Positions 39,401 to 49,085 of a DNA stretch of 64,000 nt are shown in pieces (position 1 is the stretch's first letter; each line of letters begins with the position of its first letter). The position numbers and the translations under genes are program-made. Location of the stretch: positions 191,049 through 255,048 of the forward strand of contig NMRA01000496.1 of NCBI GenBank assembly GCA_002633005.1, written 5' to 3'. The notes beneath the pieces are model-generated. The model saw only the letters and a program-made list of their open reading frames with translations, had not been told where the DNA came from and did no database searches. The DNA is from Phoronis australis. Taxonomy: Eukaryota > Phoronida > Phoronidae.

Positions 39401-42400
39401 GTGTATTTGACTGATCCTTTATTCTTTCAATCCTTGACTGAAATTTTGTAAATAACTTAATGAATTCTTTGTTTTACCTTGATTCAAAATCCATTGTTGT
39501 CAATCCTTGTTCTTTTCTGTTGTTTCGTCAAGTCCTGGTCGGTTCACATATTTGAATATGCTAATAACCTTGGGCAAATTTGTCTCTGGTTTCATCCTAA
39601 TGTTCACTATAATGTGACCAAAACATTAACACTTCAAGTTTTTGGTGCTCCTTGAAAACAAACTGTCTAATTTGTAAGCTATGAATATGCTCAGGATTGT
39701 CTATTACAACTGAAATACAGTGTGTGATTTTTTTTACTTTTGTTCATTTGGCTATTTTATTGTCACTTTCTTTTTACAGCCTGGATGGTATGTCACGCTA
39801 CATGTTTCTGATGTACCGAAATCATTCATCGGTGAGTTACGCAGAATTATCCAAATATCAGAAGCTTTTAAATCATAATTTCTGTAGTGGTTATGAGATT
39901 GTTGAATTAAGCCTGCAGACAGACTTGAATCAGCAAAACTAGTGTCATGTTGATTTTACAAAAGATATCTTAATAATCTAACAGGAAAGTCTGTTGGCCA
40001 ATTTTCAGTGGATTGTTCATCTGTCTTTGTTTCAGAATTTGTTTATATATACTGATGGAACTGAGTGGTTACGTTACAGACAACACTTAATTTTTAGTTA
40101 AGTGTTTTGAATATGCATTTACTATAATAATTGATATCACACTAATAGTCTTCTTTTTCATACCTAGACTCACAATCACAAAGCCATCCCATGGTTCTGT
40201 TTGGCCTTCTGCCTCATGAACAGAAGTTGTCGGTGGTGCATTTCTTGTTGAAGCGTCACCCCGGTAACGAGGAGCCAATCAAATCCAAGGAGCGACTCAT
40301 CTTCCATGTCGGCTACAGGCGATTTACAGCCTGCCCGATATTTTCTCAACACACAAATGCCGATAAATTTAAGGTGACTAGTGACAATGATGCTGCTCTT
40401 CTTTTCAATCTGGATATTTGATGGAACTTACTAAACAGTTATGAAGACAGATATGTCTTTTCTAGACACTTACAGGAGTCCTGGATTTTGAGAACCAGTT
40501 TGATGCACATTATTTAGTGGAGAAAACAGGTTCTCAAATTGTGAACCACCTTTAAGTGACTATGCGTCTTAAGTTTTCCATCACGTGGTAATATCTCCGC
40601 TGTTAATGTATTCTATCCTGTCCTCAGGGTAATCCAAATGTTGACTTTGGGTCACAATACTGAGCGAATATAGAATTTTGACTTTGGATCACAATACTGA
40701 GTGAAATGTAGAAATAATTGTTGTCATTTATAGCACTTCTTATATCTTTATTTCAGTTTGAGCGCTTTGCACCAACAGATGGCGTATTTGTGGCCACAGT
40801 CTATGCACCAATCATATTTCCTCCTGCTTCTGTTCTAGTTTTTAAAGAGAATACATCAGGTATCAACATCTTGTTTTACAAACTAACTTTACATGTTTTA
40901 NCTTCCATCACAACAACATCTTAAAGTGACCATTAACACACCTTCCATCACAACAACATCTTAAAGTGACCATTAACCCACCTTCCATCACAACAACATC
41001 TTAAAGTGACCATAAATCCACCTTCCATCACAACTACATCTTAAAGTGACCATAAATCCACCTTCCATCACAAATACTACCATTACTGGTCTCAAATTGT
41101 TCATAAGTCAAATTAGAGGTTACTGTATTTCTGGTCTTGGAAAAACTGGTTGTTGGTTATTGGTTGAGACCAGATCCTACTGTTGGCTTGTCATGGCAGG
41201 TAATTTATGCATTGAACGTGGTCTTGAGCAATAACAAACTGATGTTTTTTTCCCACCACCTGAAACCACGTGTCATCTGAATTAGGAACAAGTTTAAATT
41301 AGCTTTATAGACCCTATTCACGCCGACAGGAGGCGCGTTCCAAAACGAGGCGCTCGCTACGATAGCTCTGGTGGCTTATCCGCGTAGTTGTACTCCGCGT
41401 TGCTCGAACAGCTAGAAAAAATATGGAAACTCTGTTTTACAATCCCTAAAGACGTTGGGATTCGGAAGCGTTGGGTCCTTGCCATACGCTGCGACGAAGG
41501 AAAATATGTCCGTGTAAAATTTATAATTGTTTTCGAATCATAATTTGTCGCATCTCGGATTGGATGCCGCCATAGCAACGAGGACCGGAGAATCTTCGGC
41601 CAGCCAGGCTGTGTTTTCATGACTATGGCCGGGTTGAAGCGCGATGCATTTTTCTTTACAAAAAGGACAGGGCCCTCAATAACTCAATTTTGGGGCCAAA
41701 TATCGGCCCTATTCCCCTCTCAAAAATATTTAAAAATCACGCGAAATTCCCCGTCTCCGCGAGGCCTAAAATTCCCCTTTGTGATTGAAAATTTCTCTCC
41801 AACGGTTCAAATCACCTGTGACCACAGTGGTGACAATTCGAAAAAAGTACAAAATCATAAGCGGATTTAGGGGGGGGGGCAGCGGCCCGCCCCCCTTCAC
41901 TGCCGCATAAAAAATAAACCAGCAAAACGTGAGTGAACTGAGCAGGAGGAAACTTGTACTCAGTGAGTTTGAGCTAGGACCGGTAGCGGACGAGGAGAGA
42001 AAACACGTTTCGTTTTATTTTTTTTAGATTTCCTGAGCAGAAGGTATACATCCTCGGCGCCGGCAAATTCGGGCCGCCTGCGTGCATACAATCGCGCTTT
42101 GCCCGCTTCTCTGATGATGTCGGGCTCCCCCCTCACTATGGTAGCCTAGATCAGCCACTGAAAATGCTACTTGAGACAGAGCTATGAGAGCTTGCAAAAA
42201 GGCGGGGTGCTATTGATGGTGATCGGTAGGTCAGTAGAGTTTTCACTGACCCGTCACTCGGCGAAACGTTCCCCTCTCAGAAGGCCGCACACACATGAGG
42301 CACCTTTTCCCTCGGATATGAACGAGGCCTCTGAAGAAACACGATAACTATGCTTGTTCCAGGGGGATCCAGGACTTTGAGTTAGGGGGGGGGCTGGGGC

Positions 42401-44657
42401 ATAGCCCCTTGGCTCCCCTCTAAATCCGCCACTGTGTTCTGTCCAGTTAACTGAAATTGAGCTCTAAAACGAGGTTATGCTTTGGACGAAAGAATTAGGT
42501 GTTTTAATTTTAAAATTCAACTTGGTCGAGATTGATATTTGAAAAATATAACACATGAAATAGACGTAATTATTAAAACCAAGAAAGCAGAATTGATGGT
42601 CATATAATTTTTATTTTCAATTGCGAGCCTAGTTTTTTATCGTAATCAAAATATATATTTAATAACATCAAGTATTATTTCAGATCAATGACAAATCAAC
42701 TGTTAGTCCCGGTAGTGCCTACCTCACCAGGACCTAGGCTATGCTTGAAGCTAATAGGCCTACTCTTGATCAACAAACTAAATCAGATGAGACTAATTGC
42801 ACATGACAGCAAAATGCTATGAGCCACCACTGTCGAATATATCTTCAACTCCTCAACAATAAGACCAGATGACCTGGTTCGTGTAGAAAGCATTTTTATC
42901 AAGAATTTATTAGAAGAAACGTAACCCTGCATTCAGCACGATACCTAATCTGTAACACTACGATCGCCTCAATTTGGTCACGTTTACTTTTCATGTTTCG
43001 AACCTAGTTTTCCGGAAAAAAACTATATCCTTTCGTCAGACAACTCTTTGGTGCATTGACTTGTTCTTTAACTGTGTTTTTCTACGTCTCTGTGGTTAAT
43101 CATTGACACATTTTTTTAAGATTTAATATTCAGATTGGACTCCAAAGACCGGCCATTTAACTCACGCAATGTAAATTTCCGCTTCGTTTATCGCAGTGAG
43201 CCTCGCTTTGGATTTTAATGTCCGCCGCGTGAATAGAGTCTATGAGTGTATACTGTTGAAGAATATATTTATAGTAAAAAAATTCACTTTATAGTCCAGG
43301 TCTTAATCAAAAGTTTTCTTGACAGGTCTGTGGTTGCTTTATTGATAAAAGCAATTGTTATTACTATTATTGTTACTGTTACTGTTATTATTATTATATT
43401 TTATTCGCCTGATGAAAGTCTGTTTTTAATTCAGACTACCCAGTGACATCTCTGTGAATTACAGTACAAGTCAAAGGGATTTAAAGAAATTACCCACAGT
43501 TCGCTAATCATGACTGCTGGACAGAATTCATCGTTAGAGTACTTTTTCCTCATTACCTAGAATGAAGAGGAATTGACAGTAAATTTTGTTGTTAACAGAG
43601 TTATCCACCATGACGGGGAAACAGTATTTTGTCTGATTACTTTTGTCTTGTCACTGTATGAGTTTCAAAGTTTAACTCTGTATCTTGCTGTGTTATTTCA
43701 GAGGACATAATGTGGTTCAAACCTGTGGAATTGAGGACGAAATGGGGTCGAAGAGGACATATAAAGGAGCCCTTGGGTAACATAAACAGAACCTTCTTCT
43801 GCACATTGTTATTAATTTGTAATATGATATTGTTGTGCATGTATTACTTGTGGTTGGATTTTCACCATTTTCAGTAAACTGAAATAAGTAAACCACATAA
43901 TAATTAAATAAACCACATAATACATTGAACATAAAATGATTAAAGCCTTCTTTACATCATCTTGTAATCTTATCTCGGGAATTGAAACATTTATCAATGC
44001 AAAAGTTAATGAGAAATTTGGGAAGCAATGGCCTTGTTGTCATGGTTCCTCGTTCACGTAAGGTATGTGTGTCATTGAGGTCCCTGTCACCCCAAATGCC
44101 TTCTCAGAACATCCGTTTTAACATCGTTATCAAACTGTTTTGCAACAGGTGGAAATGAGCAACATTGCAAAAAGCTTGGAATGTGAACTGTTCCTTCTCG
44201 GGTTAAAACTTGACTTGGTCGGTTTCTGTTCAGTTTTTGAGCTACCTTGTGACTGAGTCCTGAGTTAGCTGTTGTCACACTTGGTCTACAAATTGACACA
44301 GTTGGTGTACATCCAGGTGTATACATTTTTGTCTGTGTTTCTATGGGAACAGGGCTCTCTGAAATTTCTCATGCCTTATGACCCACAACCTGCTTGCTGA
44401 ACTTTGACCTGCATGTTCATGCTCAACCTCCTTGGTGACATTTTACTATACTGACATGACCTGTTCCAGGTACACACGGGCATATGAAGTGCCAATTCGA
44501 TGGACAGCTCAAGTCGCAGGACACAGTGTTGATGAACCTGTACAAGCGTATGTATCCCAAGTGGACGTATGACCCACACGTTCCGACACCCATAACAACT
44601 AACTATGTGCCAGAGAGTGCAGAAAGGGATGCCATCATGAAAGAGGTGTTTGACTGA
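24379..44657 (+). CDS. TSR1: TSR1 pre-rRNA-processing protein, 17 coding exons read, one missing
   Basis: Ribosome maturation factor of the BMS1/TSR1 family. In known members it is a GTPase-like protein without a working GTP site that binds pre-40S subunits and is needed for late 18S processing. Exons: 24379-24490, 27231-27388, 29038-29150, 29799-29994, 30348-30581, 30831-30995, 32235-32373, 34492-34592, 35429-35560, 36743-36810, 38216-38308, 39250-39391, 39780-39831, 40168-40373, 40757-40859, 43702-43776, 44470-44657. All junctions are GT/AG and keep frame. Hallmarks seen: a basic N-terminus with [75 protein letters not shown] and a C-terminus with [13 protein letters not shown]. The total is 758 codons against about 804 in human. 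The shortfall is one conserved exon before WFKPVEL. Start chosen at the ATG matching the family N-terminus ([12 protein letters not shown]). Confidence 0.95.
25626..25749 (-). mobile_element. hAT-like short element, copy d (reverse), in TSR1 intron 1
   Basis: Reads GGTGGATTTGGGGGG at the left and CCTGGATCTACCCCTGA at the right, the complement of the family's ends. Confidence 0.5.
26815..26890 (+). repeat. Small foldback repeat, TSR1 intron 1
   Basis: GGAGTCCTGCATTTTGAGAACC then GGAGAAAACTGCTTCTCAAA. A sister copy at 40470-40550 (TCCTGGATTTTGAGAACCAG ... AACAGGTTCTCAAA) shows that GAGAACC and GGTTCTC pair. Confidence 0.55.
27231..27388 (+). CDS. TSR1: TSR1 coding exon 2
   Basis: Acceptor TTTCAG, donor GTAAGC. 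Encodes a basic helical stretch ([19 protein letters not shown]) ending in [10 protein letters not shown], which matches the conserved GGKDGPPHQV of vertebrate TSR1. Confidence 0.9.
27643..28378 (-). mobile_element. Composite repeat: tRNA-like SINE head plus palindrome, copy 2, in TSR1 intron 2
   Basis: On the minus strand the head has TGGCTCAGCGC (A-box-like) and GGGTTCGAAACC (B box). The rest follows copy 1, with the palindrome (28237-28376) shortened at its centre. Copy 1 carries about 50 extra bases around 19200. Confidence 0.7.
29038..29150 (+). CDS. TSR1: TSR1 coding exon 3
   Basis: Acceptor TTCCAG, donor GTAACG. Translates as [20 protein letters not shown] and onward, the start of the GTPase-like domain. 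It is short enough to be missed by ORF callers; it was placed by phase (0 in, 2 out) between exons 2 and 4. Confidence 0.88.
29799..29994 (+). CDS. TSR1: TSR1 coding exon 4
   Basis: Encodes [20 protein letters not shown] and then a segment ending [16 protein letters not shown], a highly conserved part of the family (vertebrate form [14 protein letters not shown]). Acceptor TTCCAG, donor GTAATT. Confidence 0.93.
30348..30581 (+). CDS. TSR1: TSR1 coding exon 5
   Basis: Begins [19 protein letters not shown] and runs to VSFEASEPQ. It covers the rest of the GTPase-like domain, including DKLYCLD, which aligns with the vertebrate DKLLLLD. Donor GTTTGC is weaker than its neighbours. Confidence 0.92.
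30831..30995 (+). CDS. TSR1: TSR1 coding exon 6
   Basis: Encodes [20 protein letters not shown] and then [19 protein letters not shown], the AARP2CN-type beta domain. The following linker is shorter than in vertebrates. Acceptor TTGCAG, donor GTAATG. Confidence 0.93.
31137..31535 (+). repeat. 21-base minisatellite in TSR1 intron 6
   Basis: About 19 copies of ATGGACCTCTATCAACCATGC with scattered changes. As 21 is a multiple of 3, frames stay open on both strands (heptapeptides such as WLIEVHS), but they are repeat by-products within an intron. Confidence 0.9.
32235..32373 (+). CDS. TSR1: TSR1 coding exon 7
   Basis: Contains the almost invariant [19 protein letters not shown] signature of TSR1. 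Acceptor TTCCAG, donor GTATAT, phase 1 out. Confidence 0.95.
32789..34300 (+). repeat. Diverged repeats with a CCCCCTAGTGGC core in TSR1 intron 7
   Basis: The block GTGAAATTTGGC(A/G)...CCTATG...TTCAGACC...GCCCCCTAGTGGCA recurs several times (cores near 32961, 33694, 33870 and 34000; variants near 33106). A short palindrome (ATGCGCCCACATAGTGGGTGCAT) lies at about 32790-32812. No coding signal. Confidence 0.6.
34492..34592 (+). CDS. TSR1: TSR1 coding exon 8
   Basis: Encodes [20 protein letters not shown] and then AAWIM, matching vertebrate KVVKKVPKGTSSYQAEWI. Acceptor TTTTAG, donor GTGAGG. Confidence 0.93.
35429..35560 (+). CDS. TSR1: TSR1 coding exon 9 (acidic linker)
   Basis: Encodes a 44-residue acidic stretch with runs of Asp from GAT/GAC repeats, the disordered acidic linker of TSR1. 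Acceptor ATCTAG. The donor GTGAGT at 35561 is followed by six further identical GTGAGT copies in a tandem repeat. Confidence 0.88.
35561..35880 (+). repeat. Tandem repeat that multiplies the 5' splice site of TSR1 exon 9
   Basis: Units of 44-57 bases, each with AATGTGAGTA, AGAGCTCTGTTGTACTGGGG and a TGTGGA(A/G)AGGGTT block. The true donor GTGAGT is at 35561; exact copies are at 35605, 35662, 35716, 35769, 35819 and 35873. Confidence 0.85.
36743..36810 (+). CDS. TSR1: TSR1 coding exon 10
   Basis: Short exon encoding [20 protein letters not shown]. Position, acidity and phase (0 in, 2 out) fit the acidic linker just before LEKYR. Acceptor GTTAG, donor GTGAGT. Confidence 0.85.
36920..37950 (+). 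repeat. Interspersed ~1-kb repeat, copy B, in TSR1 intron 10
   Basis: Uninterrupted relative of copy A. The TTAA at 37515 sits in CAAACTTAATATTTATTC, equivalent to the position where copy A carries the 2.8-kb element. It gives the pre-insertion state of the target. Boundaries approximate. Confidence 0.75.
38216..38308 (+). CDS. TSR1: TSR1 coding exon 11
   Basis: Encodes [20 protein letters not shown] and then ARTRFQ. The donor is the GT at 38309 (GTCTGC). This choice rather than the GT at 38300 restores RFQR-FRGLK, which matches the vertebrate RFQKYRGLK. Confidence 0.92.
38894..39102 (+). mobile_element. tRNA-derived SINE, copy 3, in TSR1 intron 11, head damaged
   Basis: Same family: GCAGTGTGGCCCAGTTTGAT head, CAGGTCTCTAGCTCCACAGC body, CCAGGTGACCAGTGCAATGG tail. 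The B-box segment is deleted, so it could not be transcribed by pol III in the usual way. Confidence 0.7.
39250..39391 (+). CDS. TSR1: TSR1 coding exon 12
   Basis: Encodes [19 protein letters not shown] and then [11 protein letters not shown], one of the best conserved blocks of the protein and the start of the C-terminal ribosome-biogenesis domain. Acceptor CTTTAG, donor GTGATT. Confidence 0.95.
39780..39831 (+). CDS. TSR1: TSR1 coding exon 13
   Basis: A 52-base exon encoding [17 protein letters not shown] (vertebrate [13 protein letters not shown]). Acceptor TTACAG, donor GTGAGT, phase 1 out. Confidence 0.93.
40168..40373 (+). CDS. TSR1: TSR1 coding exon 14
   Basis: Encodes [36 protein letters not shown], and [18 protein letters not shown], all closely matching vertebrate TSR1. 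Acceptor CCTAG, donor GTGACT. Confidence 0.95.
40470..40550 (+). repeat. Small foldback repeat, TSR1 intron 14
   Basis: Same family as 26815-26890. A partial third copy (CCCAGATTTTGAGAACCAGT) is at 24572-24592. Confidence 0.55.
40757..40859 (+). CDS. TSR1: TSR1 coding exon 15
   Basis: Encodes [19 protein letters not shown] and then [14 protein letters not shown]. Ends in phase 1 at donor GTATCA. The conserved segment that should follow is not found downstream before exon 17. Confidence 0.94.
40902..41077 (+). repeat. 40-base tandem repeat after an N, TSR1 intron 15
   Basis: Four and a half copies of a unit starting CTTCCATCACAACAACATCT and ending TAAAGTGACCATTAACACAC. The single N at 40901 abuts the first copy, a typical place for a collapsed or misjoined assembly. 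Confidence 0.9.
41861..42166. mobile_element. hAT-like short element, copy f, nested
   Basis: AAGCGGATTTAGGGGGG at the left, CTAGATCAGCCACTG at the right, with G- and C-runs inside. Nested in the 1.9-kb element. Confidence 0.5.
42359..42434 (+). mobile_element. hAT-like short element, copy e, nested
   Basis: CCAGGGGGATCCAGGACTTT to TCTAAATCCGCCACTG, only 76 bases. The shortest and clearest pair of ends in the family. Confidence 0.65.
43702..43776 (+). CDS. TSR1: TSR1 coding exon 17 (numbered to allow for the missing exon)
   Basis: Encodes [20 protein letters not shown] and then IKEPLG. Acceptor TTTCAG, donor GTAACA, phase 1 in and out. Because exon 15 also ends in phase 1, a 15-to-17 splice would stay in frame. 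Confidence 0.95.
44470..44657 (+). CDS. TSR1: TSR1 last coding exon
   Basis: Encodes [20 protein letters not shown] and then [16 protein letters not shown], and ends at TGA 44655-44657. Acceptor TTCCAG. The 3' UTR has AATAAA signals at 44756 and 44815. Confidence 0.95.
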
Positions 44658-44755
44658 TCCTGAACTAGTGTTTTAAAGTACAATAGAGGCATGACCAGAC
44701 AGTTTATTGTGTAAATATCCAGAGAAGATACATCTGAGCTGATTGCAGTACACTA

Positions 44756-44820
44756 AATAAATGTACAATAACAAGTGCCATGCACCAGTAACTGACTGTT
44801 GAATACTCACAGAAAATAAA
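44756..44820 (+). terminator. TSR1 polyadenylation signals
   Basis: Two AATAAA hexamers (44756-44761 and 44815-44820) lie about 100 and 160 bases after the TSR1 stop codon. Either would give a short 3' UTR. Confidence 0.6.
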
Positions 44821-45671
44821 TGTGTTGGTCTTTGCTTTGAATGGTTCTAAGTTTTCTCAGTTTTTCTACCACATGTAGGTATAAATCTGTTTGCTTACGG
44901 CACTATGTGGTGTTGCTGTCTCTGTGGGTAACTTCCATTTGGACAAGCATACCCTGGTAAATGAATGGAAACAGAATTGTAATTTTTTCAGGTATTTATT
45001 ATCATTGATAAACAAGTACAACAAAAACGAACAAACAAGTACCACGCATGCATACCTCAGGAGAGACCATCCTTTTATCTCGTATAAAGTAAACAACTTC
45101 TACATGGAGTTAACTTGAACAATGAAATTTTTCCATCTCACAGAGAAGCTGTCATATACAATGATTTTATTTGCAATTAATTTTTCAGCATAATAATACT
45201 CGTATGTATATGTAACAAACTTGTGAAAATTAGGTATATTTTTGTGACATCTCTCCTTGTAAATGTACTGTTTGGCTAGTAGAAGCAAAATGTTAAATAG
45301 AAAATCATGGGTCTCGTAAAAAATAACACGTTCGTAAGAGAGACAGTTGAGAATTGTGATTTTTCATCATTTACATAACATTTTTGTGGTGCTGATTTTT
45401 TGCCAAATTAAAAGCAGCAGCAACAGACTTCACAGATAGTGCTTTCTTTATATACAAGCCTCGTAATAGTCTGTAATGCATCCAGAAATTGGAAGTGCAT
45501 GAATTTAACATAGTTCTTTCTGATATTTTTAAGTTTAAGTTGAGGAGGACTCTGGACTCTGATTTGTGAAAGTATCTAGTCATTGAAAGTAATGGTGCTG
45601 CTCTCGCAGTCATACATCCAATTTTGCAAACGTTTGTCGTGATCACATGATAAACCTGTACCTCATGGTGG

Positions 45672-46199
45672 CGCTACATGACATACGTTATGTCTTCTGT
45701 TATGGAACATCCGGAGGATGAACGGGAAATAGTTTCGTGTTCTTCTCTGCATTTGTGTAAGTTTTTATTGGCAGCTCTTGGTGGCGCTGGTAATATTTTC
45801 GTCATTTGAGTCGTTGGTGTTTGCAATTGGTTAATGATGTTATTGTTTATTGTATCAGCAACACTGGCTTTGTTATTTCTGGCGGTTGGTCCAGGGATGA
45901 CAGTTGACCCACTGTTGTCGGTCGGCATCATGTTGATTGCCATCTCAGTTTTATCAGCTGTACAACTTCGCCGCCTTTCCCAATCGTTGTTGATCGTCGT
46001 TTCATCTCCCGAGGATCGTTTGCTGTTATATTCACCAGTGGGCATGTCTGCTACTATGGAAGTTCCCAGCGTTGTTGGACTATGTTTTTTATTTTCCGAC
46101 TTCAGTGTTGCACTGGTTACCCCTGCTGCAGACTCGTTTGCGATGGTTAGGCTGTCTCGACGGCTCTGTGTGATCGGCGTTTGCTGTGGTGTGTCCTAT
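45672..46199 (-). CDS. Candidate terminal exon, Ser/Thr/Asn-rich hydrophilic tail
   Basis: On the minus strand a frame of about 175 codons follows a possible acceptor (CTGAC ... CCTTATAG, exon from 46199) and reads DTPQQTPITQSRRDSLTIAN, then further Ser/Thr/Asn-rich, low-complexity sequence to a stop at 45674. Such composition suits a cytoplasmic receptor tail. The complementary strand is also open (a hydrophobic frame, 45834-46235), so strand choice is uncertain. It could belong to the chitin-binding membrane gene upstream on the same strand, but the phase of the last exon read there does not fit this acceptor directly. Confidence 0.35.
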
Positions 46200-46742
46200 A
46201 AGGCGTCAGTGAAATATATAGGTATTTTGTTCTAGCGAAGTGCTTTATGAAAAAGTACTACTACCGGATTTTCTGCAGAAAGGCTCCTCCCTAGAAACTA
46301 CCAGTCGGCGTATTTAAGGGAATTTTCCGCTGATACGCCCAGAGCGTATATTGGGGCCAAAATAAACATACCGGAGTTGAATCATGGTACTTCCCTAGTC
46401 GCATAACAATTACACACAACGGAAACCGTAACTTAAAATAATATCCCAACAACAAACTCCTATCAATGGGGTCAGTCACTCATCGACATTATTGTGTTTT
46501 GGCTCTTTTGGTTTTAATTTGTGCGCCAGCTTCAGATATGCGCCCGGACTTGTCTGCAGTACACTCCGACAGTATGCTTATGATGGAAGCATCGTGTTAT
46601 TTATTTATATAAGCGGTTACAAACCCGCCTGATATCTAAACAGTCGAATATTTTGGACCACTTGCCGCACGGGTATGGAACTGTTCCTTTGTCAAATCTG
46701 AGGTGTAGTCAGAGCTTCGTGGGTGCGCGGGGCCTGGGTATA

Positions 46743-46870
46743 GTTCAGTAACGCTAGGACCTCGATAAAATCCACCCAAAACCACGTGCTCTCATTTAAA
46801 ATGCTCTGCAATATCTCCCGAAGTTTGCTTTTTAGCGAGACCCTAGCGTATGTCCTTGGATTTACTGAAC
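46743..46870. mobile_element. GTTCAGTAACGC MITE, copy 1
   Basis: Starts GTTCAGTAACGCTAGGACCT and ends TTACTGAAC. Internal CACGTGCTCTCATTTAAAAT is shared with copies 2 and 3 near 56 kb. It is the most diverged copy on its right side. Confidence 0.8.
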
Positions 46871-48114
46871 TTTGCCGAGGCTCGCCACGACGTGTCATTT
46901 AATTCCTTGACTGAACACGGTTCTTTAAAAATCTACAACTCACTTTTTATCTTAGTTACGAACAATTAGACCACATATAGTTAGTTTTCTTCGTCCAAAG
47001 TTCGCTGCTTGGCACCCACGATGTGTTTATAGCCACTCGAACACTAAGTTGAGTTAACAGTGCCACTTTCCTTGCAGCTAATATTTGTCAACGTTACCAA
47101 ACAACATACCGTTTCAAAGTCACCTTTGGACCCTAGTGGGTCGACTTCATGAACACCACAAAAGCGTATGTTCACATAATTTCCCACGTTGCATCTGAAA
47201 ATAAACGACATTGTTTCCAATACTTTGAAACATTAAAATACATTTTTCCTTTTGTAAAAGGTAAACTTGATGACGTCATACACCCTAGTCGTTTCTCTCG
47301 TTTCTCAGTCTCTTAATAACTCGTAATTTATTTTGGCTGACAGGTAGCGACCTCTATAAACTGTATCAAACATGGAGAAGAGTCGAATAACTGCATTTTC
47401 ATACAAAACAAGTGAAATCAATGTAACAGATTGCTGGTGTTGGAAGGATTTCAACATTGCACGGAAACCCGGGAAGAATGCAGACGGTAATGGCTCTTGA
47501 AAGTAGCTTGGATTATAGAAGCTGATAACCGCTTTAGAGACTCTGCCCTTGGTAGTTTGCATGGGCCTCGCTGCGTACTCCGATTATCGTGAAGTGCTTC
47601 TTATAGGATCAATGGTATTTTGGGAGCCGTGCGGCATTGTTTCTGAACTACTACCGTACACGTCTAATCAGAGCGTGTAGAAGGGGTTCCCACTTTTCGA
47701 AGAGAAAAGTCGTCTATGCGATTTTGTTCCCACTTTCCATTACAACTATCTCCCGTTAAATCCGTATTCCAGACGACATCGGTTTGTTAATCGCTCGCTC
47801 ATTTGTACCATGTCACGACGCAAACGCAAATTATCTAGGAAGCTGAATGTTAACACGCATGCAGACTCAAAACTCAACTTTGACAAATAAAAACCCACTG
47901 CAGCGTTTTGGTTAATTTTTATCGTATTTTTCCGCTACATGGGAATTCTACGTTAACGTTTTACGAGGGATTCACTTTCAGAAGCCAAACACGTTAAAAA
48001 ATTACCGCGGGTTCCTGTCTTGACATTTCAATTTATTTCAGCCAGTAATTTATTGTCGTCAGAAGACCTCGCTTATGCAATGGCTGCCCTGTGTAACACA
48101 GCAGGAGTTTAGAT
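46871..48114. other. No gene seen
   Basis: AT-rich. It lies between a MITE and a possible minus-strand exon. Confidence 0.5.
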
Positions 48115-48410
48115 CAACATTCGTGATATCACGGGCCAAAGGCGACTCCGGTTCTCCCGGTTGATGTAGAGAAGCTTGGCCCGCATGACCAATAATCCGG
48201 CCCATTGATCTTGAGCATCGACACTTGGATAATGAAGTGCAAATACTTTATCTAAAAACTGAGTTACCAGGTGAAAGTATTCACCGCTCTGTAGCTCAGT
48301 TAGAAAACATGTGCCCATGAGAGAACAATGCGCATGCATGCTTATAATGACATTTAACAAAAAGGCAGATGAAGCGACATCTGGGGACACTTTTGTTGTA
48401 TCCAAGAAAT
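48115..48410 (-). CDS. Possible exon, unassigned
   Basis: Minus-strand frame YFLDTTKVSPDVASSAFLLN and on to SRLWPVISRMLI, then stop. A TTAG acceptor precedes it at a phase that would accept the transmembrane exon at 48950-49085. However, the pyrimidine tract is poor and I recognise no domain, so it may be chance. Confidence 0.25.
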
Positions 48411-48949
48411 ACCTAATTACTTGCGTACATTGCTTTCGATTTGGTTGTAATATTTTAACACGAGTTATATTTAAAGATGATGAGCACGTGTATGGCGAAT
48501 GAGACGTTTAGAACCGAATTAGTACATGTTATTGTAAGAAACGAATCCTCGTTGATCCGGGTACAAAAAATTTCGATTCCTCACATTCTCTAAGAACAAT
48601 TGCGGAAAATTTAATAGGTGTCTCCAGAAAATGTGAAACATTGCCAATCAAATGTAAATTACTCCAACGTGTTGGAAAATATCAAGTTGAACATTGAAAA
48701 CTCTAATATCATTTCAATTCCAAACAATTAAAAACCTAACAGAAATGGTGGAAAAGAAGAATTCAGTAATGTCATCCGATGGTATTTATAGACTAAAGTC
48801 TTGAAGTACTGTAGATGATGACAGGTTGTGGTGCACTAAACCAAGCACATGTGTCATGCTTAGGCAGACGAATTTCCCGATGCAAGTATTGGCAGCACTG
48901 AAGTAGTAAACTTCGAATTTTTGATGATCCGTGTCTGACTTATGCATAC

Positions 48950-49085
48950 CTTGATATATTGGCCTTGATGTATATGACGACAGCCACTGCGATGGCTGCG
49001 CTTATAATGATGACAACTAGCACTTGAGCTGGGGAGAATTCACCTTTGAAGCGGAAGTCGTTGTGAAGAATGCCATTTTCTGTTT
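48950..49085 (-). CDS. Transmembrane exon of the chitin-binding protein gene
   Basis: The exon follows TTTTCAG and ends at donor AG|GTATGC. It reads TENGILHNDFRFKGEFSPAQ, then a ~20-residue hydrophobic helix (VLVVIIISAAIAVAVVIYI) and KANIS. It enters in phase 1, matching the out-phase of the chitin-binding exon 3 kb upstream on the same strand. Inferred to anchor that protein in the plasma membrane. The good donor means at least one more exon follows. Confidence 0.6.

Larger units (their letters stand above)
41308..43242. mobile_element. 1.9-kb terminal-inverted-repeat element in TSR1 intron
   Basis: Left end TAGACCCTATTCACGCCG pairs with right end CGCGTGAATAGAGTCTA; further in, CCAAAACGAGGCGCTCGC pairs with GCAGTGAGCCTCGCTTTGG. 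The inside holds two hAT-like short elements. No transposase recognised. Target duplication unclear. Confidence 0.65.

Noticed and set aside
48343-48502. Serine-protease-like GDTFVVSKKYLITCVHC frame (plus strand)
   Set aside because: Resembles the His-region of trypsins, yet AAHC is replaced by CVHC and nothing else of the fold is near; taken as coincidence.
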